Source: Rhabdophis nuchalis
Lineage: Eukaryota > Chordata > Lepidosauria > Squamata > Natricidae
Direction: 5' to 3'
Length of the DNA: 64,000 bases
Assembly (NCBI GenBank): GCA_039707465.1
Contig: CM077644.1
Location: 79,010,875-79,074,874, forward strand
Of the stretch, positions 10,325 to 22,482 are shown one piece after another. The translations under genes were made by a program, and so were the position numbers. The notes beneath the pieces were generated by a model. The model saw nothing but the letters and a program-made list of their open reading frames with translations, was not told where the DNA came from and did no database searches. The first letter of the stretch is position 1; every line of letters begins with the position of its first letter.

Positions 10325-13300
10325 TGCACTGAAAATTGATAATTTTATTGAAAAACTGACCAATAAAATGCCCTTGTGAAAGTGGTACACTGTAACAGCC
10401 TTTTTGTACATTTTAGTCCTCCTCTAATAAGGAGGAAGTATCCATGTTAGGTTATAATATGGTTGTCATATATTCCGTTTTAAAAGCAAACAGCATCTTT
10501 TGGTCTTTATTCTAAGTGGTACAACCAAAAATCCTTTTAGTGAAGGTGAGTTTAGATTAGACAAAGAACATGAAATGTAACAACAACAAAATGCCATTTT
10601 TACCACAATTATAAACTGTCAAGGAAAAACTGCAGCATTATAGAAAGTTTGTTAATAATATTTAAATATAATTATCTTTAATAAAGTCAACAAGTATGTA
10701 ACTTTCAATATATTATGCTTCAGCTTAAGATGGGTTTTCCAGCATTGGATTATATCCACAGGTGCACTATTTGCTAGGTATACATGAATTGCAATGACTG
10801 AAAAATCAACTGCTTGGAAAATAAGTCTTATTTTTTTTGTTATAAATTAAAGCAATTATTTGGAAGACCAATAAGACTGAGCTTGATTTAGGAAGCATTT
10901 GAATTCTTTTCAATCTTTTCCTCAGCTAATGACTGACAGAACACTTTGCTGGTTTTTAAGAGATCAAACCTCAAGGAAATTTCAGATGTTTCTTCAAATG
11001 AGAATTTAACACAAAACTGCATGTGTCCAAATTATTCATAACAAGTTGTATAGACCTTATTGATACAGGAACTGATTACCCTGGAAAACTTTACAATGTT
11101 TTTTTCCCCAGAGTATGATAGGCAGTTTTCCAAAATAAATTGTTCAACCCAAAAGCAGTTTGAGGTGTTTTGGGAGGGTGATCTGATATTTAAGCTGCAG
11201 TTTAGTTTGGAGGACTTATTTATGGGAATTACCTACAAGCTTTTTCTGGAATAAAACATTCTGGACTTCTCTGGAATGGTCCATTCCCAGATCAACAAAA
11301 TTTGCACATTCTTACTCAGAATACCAATATAATCTACTTTACAAGTAATATTCCTTTTCAATCAAGGCCTAAAAATATGCAAATGGAATTGTTTCACTTG
11401 GCCAGTTGTGCACATTTATAATAAATTTTGCATATTTTTATGTGAACTTTCTCCCCGTAATACACTTAAACATAATTCATCAGAATTATTCAGAAATAGT
11501 CTTGACATCAATAATTTGTCATTCTGAGCGGTGGATGCAGCCAATGCAAAAATTTTGGTACAAAATAATTAATTCTCTAAAGTACTACATTAGATGGTAC
11601 AACCAAAAATCAAAACAGATCCTCCAAAGTGCTTAATGGTCAAGCACTAATCTATACTTGTTCATTAATAAGTTTGTTATTAACCTAATATCAAAATCTT
11701 AATTCTAAGATTCTGGATGAAAGTCTTTTCTCTAGATTTAGGAACACCATTGCAGGCAAACAGCTCTCTTTACAGGAACACCTTTTCCATTTCTTTTAGT
11801 TAGTGTACATGTGCCTTACTAATGCATGGGTAAATCAAATTCCCCAAATTTGTGAACCAGAGGCTCCATGAAAGCAAGAGAGCTGCATACATAAGCGCTT
11901 GGATGCAATCAGATCAATTGCAGTGGACACTGATTGGGTTTCCCCTCCCCTGAAAGTCCATTTCTGGAACTAATAAACTGTCATATCTACCCATCTTTAA
12001 AAAGAGTTGTGATACAACATAAACCACAATTGGAAAAATCTGCTGAAGCCACTAAGAGGCTGTTCTCTTTTCTTCAGTGCAAACAAGCTACAATTTGAGG
12101 TCTTTCTTCTGTCCTCAGAGGTTGACCAGCAACTACCAAAGTAAAGCTCTTATCCCTATTCAGATCTTACTACAACTTATTAGACTGGAAGGAAAAAAAA
12201 TAACTTCACTAATTGGATCCCAGTTTATGGTTAGGTTAAACCTAATGAAATCAGTCTTTGTTTGTTGATTCCAACTGGTATCTTTGTATTTCTCATGGGA
12301 TTAAATTTGGATCTGACCCAGTTTTTAACCAACGTGGATTTATGTATTCTATGTGCTGGGCTGAGATACTTAAGCATTTTTTTAAAAATATACAACTTAA
12401 TGAAAGGTAACTTTGGCATTATTAACCTGATAATTTCAGATACAGGCAATGACCATTATCAAGTTCCTACCATTTGGAGGGAGATACAGTCATCCAACCA
12501 AATTCATACCGGTACTTTCCATCATTCCTGTGGCAAAAAAACCCAGTACTGTACATTTCTATACAGCATATTCTTTTTAGGATATGCCCACAGGATAGAT
12601 AATACAAAGGACATAATCCAATGACACAAGAGGAGACTCCACTCAAGAAGCAGGACTCTGTTCTCCTCATCCTTGAATAAATTGTAGGGAATTTCTAACT
12701 TCCAGTCAAGCTGGAGGGCACAGAAATTGCAGACTACATAAAAATCACATCTCTTTGCCAGAAGTTATTTTGTGAGCAGGTGGCACTAACTGGAAGCAAC
12801 CTATAGTATCAAACACTTTTAGTTTTAGTGACAATTCCTTTTTTAATCAACTGAAAGAGGAAATAAAACAGTATTTTAATTGCTTTTTATAGGCGGCTGA
12901 TTGAATCTCTCCTACTGGAAATAACATGCATTTCAAAACCAGCAACCTATATAAAACCCTAACTGTCGTCACACTCACAATTGCCAATCCTGATGGGTTT
13001 AAACTGTTTACAAGTTTGCAGCATTTATTGAATTAGTCTCAATATTTATTCCCTGGTTTATAACAAGAAGCTGCAGTTTTCTTGAGTTGCTTCAATGCAT
13101 GTGGCCCTAGTGCAAAGCTACAGCTTTAATTATTTCTGTACCTTTTTGCTTGACAGGGTTGCTCTGGCTTATAAGCCTGCTTCACTGAGGACTATGCCTC
13201 AGAATGCCTCATTTCACATTTTAAGATACTGCCAGCGCTGGGTGTCAGCTGATATGTGGTTTTCTACATTTTTGAAAATGACTTAAGAACTTTCCAGACC

Positions 13301-14600
13301 CCCCCAAAAAAGGGAAGAAAAAAAAGACTAGACCGTACATAGAATATTATTCTGAAAAGTATTTACATTTCTGTACACATACACATTACTGGAAGCCAAA
13401 TCTTGCAATACAAATGAATGTAGGTATCAACAGTTTGAGACAGTAGAGCAGAAACACTAGGTTATATTCCTGCTTCGGTGGCTGGAACCATGTAATAATC
13501 CTATCTTTTAGAAGTCAATTTGAAGAAAAGAAGCCAAAAGTTACTCTTATTGAAGCTATCCATAATGGAAACACCCCATGGCATTTTTGAACATTTTTCT
13601 TAGTTTACTGCAGCCCTTATTCATTCTACTATTTTTTTTCCTTGGGAGAAAACAAAGCTTCACCTTTGAGATGGTTATCATCTAACTGCTATTATTCACT
13701 GTTCCCAAATGCTGCAGAGCATAAATGCAAAGTTGGTACATTTGTTTCAATCGCTTATGTACATTTGAACAGCCCAAATGAATGTCAAGGAAGAATCTCC
13801 AACAAATACTGCAAGAACATTTCCAGCCATCTTGAAAAGATCTTCATGAAAAGATTAGGAAACAATCTTCGGTGGAGAAATCAACAATTTGGGGGAAATA
13901 CAGATAGCACCACAATGAATTGCACTAAGGTGCTAAAGGAGGTACCTTATTCCCTGCAGAGTGAATGTTCCAGTACTGAAATGTATTGCAATAACTAAAA
14001 GCAACTGTATACAAAAGGTTAGCTTTTGGCTTGTTTATCTACAGAAAAGTAATTCCTTCTTCTAAATGCTCAGATGATGTTTAATTTGCTGAATGTAACA
14101 GGATAACATATGAAAACCTTGAAGGAAGGTTATCTTGATTCCGATGGGTGTTTAAAAGGGCTAATACCCTGGTAAGACATTTTAGTGTTTATGCAAATGG
14201 TCCAAGAGTGCTTTTTATTATCAAGGGAAAAAAAAATCTATAAACAAATTATCGTCTTTAGAGGATTTATGAATGTACCATGGGGGGGCAGGGGGAGAGG
14301 TGTATGTGTGTGTGAGAGAGACTGAGGTGCCAGATTACCATGCTTGCAAGTCTAGATGTATAAATGAATGTGATACATCAGGAGACCTGCTATCCTTGAG
14401 ACACCAGATGGATGCTTGCTATATATTACAATAGATAAAATTCGCTCTGTGTTCCCTTTCTGAATTCATTTAAATAAGTTTTATCTTTTCAATTTTCCCA
14501 ACTTTCAGACATCGGTCTTAAGCTATCCACGTCCTTCGGTTGTCTTGTTGTCTTGAGGCATGCTGGTATTCTTTATTCGCTGCTAACTGTCCAGTTAAGT
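10325..14600 (-). other. ANKRD13C: ANKRD13C 3' UTR (inferred)
   Basis: About 4.3 kb of AT-rich sequence follows the ANKRD13C stop. It contains no repeat that I recognise, unlike everything around it. A minus-strand AATAAA signal lies at 10344-10349, with poly(A) addition expected near 10325. Internal signals may also be used. The extent is inferred from the absence of transposons and the position of the signal. Confidence 0.6.
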
Positions 14601-14731
14601 TTAGAGATCAGGAAAGCGGCTGGGATCCTCCTTGTAGTCGTCAGGAATTGTGAAAATTGATTCATCAAACTCATCATAGCGAAACTCCTGAAAAGTCACA
14701 GTGGCTGTGATTGTTGGAAACACAGGAATAT
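14601..14731 (-). CDS. ANKRD13C: ANKRD13C coding exon 13 (stop at 14601-14603)
   Basis: The minus-strand acceptor is cttccag before 14731. It encodes (D)IPVFPTITATVTFQEFRYDE then FDESIFTIPDDYKEDPSRFP and DL, followed by TAA. This is the signature C-terminus of ANKRD13C. Confidence 0.96.
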
Positions 14732-17700
14732 CTGGAAGAAAGGAACAGAACCATTAACCGGTCCAGGATGGAGGGACTCCTCTCTTTAACAAGACTCCTT
14801 CTGATCATTTCCATGACATTCTCCTCACAGGTAGCTTGATGCAATTCCATTCTCCTCACAGGTAGCTTGATGCTTTTAGGTAGTATAATGGATGGGTTTG
14901 GAGATATGTTGCAACTGATGGCCAGTGAGGCGCCTTAATGGACCACCCTATATTTATTGTTTGTCAACCCTAAAGAAAACTGCTGGCAGAGAGGTCACCT
15001 ACAGATCTAGGTTTGGGAGTACGACTAATATGCAGACAATAAGCACCTGTACCTCACCACAAAAATTCCTAGCCGGGCAAAAGTATTGTTATGGGGGGCA
15101 GGGAAGTTGCTTATGAGGGAGTTATATTCCCATTTGAATTTAAACATTGGCACAGGATATATTGCTTAGGATGGGGTAAAACTGCTGTAATGTGGAGGCA
15201 GATTGCAAATACAAATTGTTGCAAAAGTCAAATTAATTAGACTACATCAGTGATCCTTTAATTGTTGAGGTTTTATTTAAAAAATAGGTGGCAATTTTCT
15301 TTCCTCATTATTCTGTTTTATACTATTTATCATCAAATGTTTTATTCAAATGAGACAGAAGTATAAAACATATTTTAATGTGGAGCTTAAGTAGATGTCC
15401 AGTTGTTTGTATCTCTTTATCATCTTAGCGAAGCTTCCTTGCCAGCTTCAGGGAGGGAGGGCAGACGGAAAGGATTAAACTACAATACACTGCCAATAAT
15501 TCTGCCGATCTTCCTTATGAAAAATAAGTGAAATACAACCATGCGCTCCTTGTTTTGCCTAGGCTGCACCTTTCTGTTCAAGCAAAACTTTTACTCTGGA
15601 CCAGGGGTGTCAAACTTGATCCCATCGCGGCAGAGGTGGTATTCAGCAGGTTCTGACCAGTTCTGGAAAACCAGTAGCGGTAATTTTTAGTAGTTCAGAG
15701 AACCAGTAAATACCACCTCTGACTGGCCCCCGCCCCCATCTATTCTCTGCCTCCCAAGTCCCAGCTGATTGGGGGGAGATGGGGATTTTGCAGTAACCTT
15801 CCCCTGGCGTGGGGAGGGAATGGAGATTTTACAATATCCTTGCCCTGCCACGCCCACCAAGCCACGCCCACAGAACCGGTAGTAAAAATTTTTGAATCCC
15901 ATTACTGCATCGCAGGCTGTATCAGGATTTTGTTTGCCTTGGGGGGCTGGATAGGTGTGGCATGGCCAATGCAGCCAACTGGGTGGGTGGGGCGGGACCA
16001 GTCCCTCGCTGTCTCCAGGACAACTCTGGGCCTATTGAGGGCCACATCTGTCCCATAGGCTTCGTGTCTGACACTTCTGCTCTGGACAATTATGTATTTT
16101 CCGTTCATACACAGTTCAACAGCATATTTTATTTTGCCTAATGCCAGATTGGAAACTATTGCCGATTATGCCCGTGACCCCCATCCCAAGAGGCAATCAA
16201 ATTAATCCCTGGTTTCAGATGAAATCTATAGCTCACCTAATTTTACTGGAAAGCCTGGTGGAAGTTTCATCTGCACAAATTCCCGCAGTTTGTTAAAGTG
16301 CTTGAAAGGTGCAATTACTTCTAAAACATTCAACAACCTGAAAGAGAATGCATGACATCCATTAACAGATTCAACAACTACCCACGTGATTTAAGCAATT
16401 GAGAAGGGAAGATATTATTCTCACCCCACACTACAACTAGCAATAGATTTTTTTTTAAATGTTAAGCAATGGATACATTCACAAATAAATTACCAATTAT
16501 TTTTATAAATTACACATTCATAACAAATGCTGTTCTTATTACAGAATGCCTGTGCATAGTGTAACCTCTAATATGACTTTTCGTATTATGGATATAGAAA
16601 TTTGATTTTTTTATTTAAACAAGCAAGTGTTGTTGTTGTTTTAAACCAGAGGTTCCCAAACTTGGCCACTTGAAGACTTGTGGACTTCAACTCCCAGAAT
16701 TCTCCAGCCAGCAGAGCTGGCTGGAGAATTCTGGGAGTTGAAGTCCACAAGTCTTCAAGTGGCCAAGTTTGGGAACCTCTGGTTTAAACCAATAATGTAG
16801 ATCAGTGGTCAACCTGGTCCCTACCGCCCACTAGTAGGCGTTCCAGCTTTCATGGTGGGCGGTAGGAGTTTTGTCTGATACTGAAGCATTTTCCTTTTTT
16901 TAATTTAATTGACTTCCCTACTTTATCAATCACCATTACTGTGGAACTGGTGGGCAGTTAGAAAATTTTACTACTAACAGAGATACAAAAGTGGGCAGTA
17001 GGTATAAAAAGGTTGACTACCCCTGATGTAGATGTTGAAAGGATCTGAAACCAACATGTTTTCAGGCCTTCTCCAGCTCATCTCACGGAGCGTCTGGATC
17101 CTGCAGACCGTGAGACTACAAAGGAAATACTTCCTTTCAACTGGTTTATAATTATTACTGAGCTCCTTCTCAAGGAACAGGTGTTGCTGATGAAACTGCA
17201 GCCTTTGCACAACTCTATCTCGTGTGTCAATTGCAACCATTCCAAGCCTTGCTCATAGTACCTTACACCAGGGGTCTGCAAAGTTGGCTCTTTTAAGACT
17301 GGTGGACTTCAACTCCCAGAATTCTGGGAGTTGAAGTCTACCAGTCTTAAAAGAGCCAACTTTGCAGACCCCTGCCTTACACCTTAGTTAACCTCACGAA
17401 TGGATTACTGCAACTCATTCTATGACATCTGGACTTTACAGATGATTCAGAATGCAGCAGCCCAAGAATTTGTCCTTGATTTGTCCTTGTCACACCACTG
17501 TACTGTATTGGTTGCTTAGAAATACAATTCACAGAATTGATAGTCATCTTTAAAGACTTTATGGCTTAAGACCTGGATAACTGCTAGACTGCCCATTCCC
17601 AGTGACTTCTACTCATCTAATAGGTTGGGGAGTCCTTTGAACTCCAACTTGAAGGATTATTGCCATCAGAAATTCTAAGGGCACACCTTTTCTGTTGGTA

Positions 17701-20700
17701 TCCTATCTTTCAATCAACTTCAAGTCAACACCAACTCTACTAGTATTTAGGAAAGCTGTGAAGATCTGATCTGGCTGTACCGGGAGATTCATTGTATGAT
17801 GGGCCTCCTATCTTTAGTACTTGTCTGCATATGAATGGACATAAGACATTTCCATCTAAATAAATGGCAGGCAAAGCAAAGCAACTAACATTAACCTTTT
17901 AACAGAAGAAACTAAGTCAAATTGCCTGGGTTTTGCCCGAACTCTTTGCTTCTGAAATTAAAAGTCAAGAAAACTCTATAAAGTGACATCACGCTGCACA
18001 GGTCTAGACATTCTGGAAACCAGTAAGCAACATCAGACGTTCCCTAAGTGCTACACAGCTTTTAGAAATAGATTAATTTTTAAGAGAATGCTTGTGACTC
18101 ATCAAGGGATAAACACAATCAGACAAAGTTGAAACTACGTGGAACTCACATATTGTTCTGTTGCAGTTCTGGAATTTAAGCATAATATAATGAGTAATAT
18201 AACTTTAATGTATCACATCCTTTTACAATCTTTTCTGAAAGCAATTCAGACTTACGATTCAATTCCTAGAGGAAATTCTTGGCTCATGGCTATCGTAGCT
18301 TTAAAAGTTTTCTTGCTTTCTTTGCAGACAAGTTCTCTACCCAAATGAGGCGCTCTGTTTAAAAGACAATCAAAATGAAAACGTCTCCAAATACATAAAA
18401 TGCACAAACCGCTCACCCTGAAAGAGATTTTTATTGAGCAGGAAACAAGGATAATGGAAATTATTAATGAAGCTTGGAAGGCTCTTTGGAGGGGGGAGGG
18501 AATATATTTCTCTTTTCATTGCTGTTAGTCTTTTCTTGCACACATGGACATATTTAAATCTAAATGCTTTCAGAACTCCTTATTTTCAATAAGAAAGTAA
18601 AGGGTACAATTCATTTTTTTAAAATAGAGTATCTTGTTACCTTAAAATTTTAATTCCAACTGTAAACCAATTCTTGATTATAGTCCAAGATGTGGATTTG
18701 TGCCACATCTAAAAATGTGTTTTTTTGCTGTATAAAATCTAAATTTCAAATTAACATTTTAAACATTAAGACGGACTTTTAGTATCATGGGTAGAATTTA
18801 CTGTATCCCATAGATTCATTTTATGACTCAGATTGTGCTGACTATACTTTTGATTTTTATGTTCCACTTAGAGCTTAATAATGATTTTCAAGCTCTTAAA
18901 ATGATACAATACATTCAGTATTACCCTCAATTGATGATATACAGGAAAACTATCATATCTATACTTTTAAATTCCTTTTTATACATTGCAATTATGCACT
19001 TTTAATAATTTTGTTCCTTTTTGCTGCTTTTAAATACAATTATCAAAATTATTCATTATTTCATTATTAAAACGATGAAATACAAAAGAAAAAAAAGGCA
19101 GAACAGAACAACTAAATATAAATAAGAACCACTGTTGAAACTTTGTCCGGACATTTTCTATTTATTTCCCTTCTCTTTGTGTTCTGCAAATGCTATTAGC
19201 AATTTCAATATTTTTTTTTTTACTTTAAACTACCCATTAAACTTGTTGCTAGTTTCTGTTCAGATACGTTCATCTGTTGTGTTTTTAATGGCCTCATAAC
19301 TTTTTTCCTATAAATCATATTTAAAAATCTAAATTTGCCTTGTGCAAAGTGCTATATGTAAGGCAGCTTAAATCTGTTAGACTTTTGATTTCTTCAGTTC
19401 AAAACTGAATACTGAGGGAGCAGCAACTTTCGGTTGTTCTTTTAAAGAAAACCAATAGATATAAATAATTAGTTATATAAACCAAGTATTACATGGAAAG
19501 AACCAGTTATCTTCTTTAATCTCAGGACTCAAAGTGTAGAACAATATGCATTTTTGGCTCTTAATAATGTAAAGCACTAAGAGGCACTAGTGAGTGAATA
19601 CAGAAAAAATATGAACAACTCACTCCTACCAGTGCATGTTGACATTCCTCATTTAGCAGCTGGAAGACCCAAACCCAAGAAGCCCCCACTGACACTGGCG
19701 CAACATCTGCCCAACAACTTTAACGCTGATTCCCAATGAAAAGCCAAATAGGTCACTGAACACCCAGACATTTAAATGACTTCACAAAAAAGATGCCAGG
19801 CTTTGAACTATCACATCCGCAATGGACGATCCTGAATAGGATTCACACGTCACAGGGCATCTGCCAGGACTCTAAGTATAAATGGTGCATAGTATCCTCC
19901 CCTCAGTGTGACTGTGGGGTGCCACATCAAACTGTAGATCACATCGTGACCAGCTGTAAGCTGAGGGCATATACTGGTCCAGTATCTAGTTTTTGGTTTT
20001 TTTAAATATAAACGATGCTGCGCTCCAACGGTTAGGTAGCCTAAACATTGGTATTTGAACATAGATCTTTTTTTAATATTTATATTTTTATTGTATTTTA
20101 CTAATCTAGATTAGAGGTCTCCAACCTTTGCAACTTTAAGTCTGAAGGACTTCAGCTCCCAGACTTCTCCAGTCAGCTTTGCTGAAGTCCTTCAGACTTA
20201 AAGTTGCAAAGGTTGGAGACCCCTGATCTAGATGAAGTGTTAATATATATTGCCAGTTCATGTATCATATGTTACACGCTAAATAAATAAATAACCATAG
20301 GCATATTGCAGTAATACTCACTTCCCATTTTCTGCAGATATGTATTCCTCCCATGAAATTGTATTGGGGGGTGGTGGGGTAAGAGATTGTCTCCTGACAG
20401 GCTTTTTAAAGAAAAGACACAAGAATTTATTCAATAACTACCACTTTTCTAAACTACAGACATAACACCTTTCTACCACTCTTGTCCGTCTGAAATGGTG
20501 GCCCAGTCTAAAATTACACCACCACGAGCTCAATAAATAATTTCTGAGGGACCAAGGTGACATACCTCCTTAAGTAGAAATTTAGATATAAGACTAGTTG
20601 TCAATACTGCATGAAATCACAGCCCAAAGACCAAGATGAGGAGCAAGACATCCTTAAAGAGGATTGCTTGGCCATACTTTTGACTCTCAGTGTTATTTTA

Positions 20701-22439
20701 CTCAAAGACACTTCTTGTAGTCATTCATTATATTATAATGTTAATAATATACTCCTAAAAGAAAAAAAACCATTTTTCTCAGAAAAAAATACAGGAGTGA
20801 TATTATTTTTTAATTTTGCAACTATTTTTATTTCATAAGAGATTTTCTACCCCACATCACTGGAGGAAACTTAAGGAGCAGGTAAGCCATTCCAAACTTG
20901 CACTAATCATTTCTGATGCTAATCATTTCTGATGAGGAGTAATTTTCCTCAGTAGGATTTGGTATTCTTTTCCCAACAGAATATGACTAAAAACTGGACA
21001 ACTCACTATTTTGGTTATTTACAGTTTGTCGTTCATATTTTAGAAACATCATTTATTATTTTATGTTACTAGCATTAAGCCTACTATTCAGCTGTTCTGT
21101 GAAAAGCAAGTTTTTAATTTTTAACTGACCTTGAAAAATACCATTTATAATAACAGGTATATGCATAAAACTAAATGGTGGAAAATGATAAAATGCTAAC
21201 AACTGATAGATTATAATAATGTTGCATTGATATTTAAGTAGCTTAGGACAGGGGTCTCCAACCTTTGCAACTTTAAGTCTGAAGGACTTCAGTTCCCAGA
21301 ATTCTCCAGCCAGCAAAGTCCTTCAGACTTAAAGTTGGAGACCGCTGGCTTAGGAAGTATCACACTACCCCTTGAGAGGTGTGGAAACAAGCAACACACC
21401 TGAGGTAGGTCCAGACTATTTGGACAAAACAAATTAAAGGAGGGTCTGAGAGGCATAAAAAAAAAATCTATGGATAAAATTTAAAAATCTATAAAAACTA
21501 AAATGCATGTCACTGTTCTATGTCAATTATATCAAATAAGCCCTCCTTTACGAAAACACAAAAGGAAAGTTTATCAGTTTCAATGAGAAATATGGAGAAT
21601 GACAAAATGATCAGCTGCTAAGCTGTCATCAGATCCAAAGAGTCACGGGGTTAGATCTAAAACAGTAAGCCTATTTTGCTTCCCAAAGTCTCTCAAATAT
21701 CATCCCTGAAACTCAGGAAGTTTCAGAAACATAGTAGCACAAGAAAATGCCAGAATGCAAACTCATCTAGGTAGTCCTCATTTGGTGACTGCCTAGTTTA
21801 GTGACCTTCTGCAGTTAAGATAGTGATGAAAAAGTAAATTTATGACCAACTGTCACATGTCTAACCTTTATAGGTATAAAGCAAAGGGAAGCTGAAGTAA
21901 GATCCTAAGTACTACAGTGGTTTCATTTAACACTTCCTTTGCTTAAGGACAGAGTCGTTGATCCCGACTACGGTTGCTAAACAAGAACTACCTATATACA
22001 AACGAAAGGAGATCCTTCTCAGCATTAAAGGCTGCTGTGGTGGATTTTATATCCGCCACCAAACATTCAGAATAATATTTCAAAACTGACTTTAAAAAAG
22101 CATTATGCTTAGCATGCAATTTAAGAAATCTTCAACTATACCTCAAAGTTTTGTTCCATCAAATTTCCACCTTTGCTCAAGCTTTCCATGATAGCCTTAT
22201 TCCGGAGGATATCCTCCTCACTGAGATGTTCCCGTCTTTTCCTTGATTCTAAAACAAGCCCGTTAACCAGGTAGAAGTCTGCCAAAAAGTTTCCCACTCT
22301 TTCCTGGGGGAAAAAATAATGAAATAAACCTAAGGACAAAAGCATACACAGAGTATTTGCTAAGAATACTAGAGCTCATATACATACATACATACATACA
22401 TACATACATACATACATACATACATACATACGACAAAAG

Positions 22440-22482
<43 letters not shown>

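Noticed and set aside
16647..16781. Strong hairpin as a terminator or microRNA gene
   Set aside because: The ends, the flanking duplication and relatives in the window identify it as a MITE. Small-RNA production is possible but unsupported.
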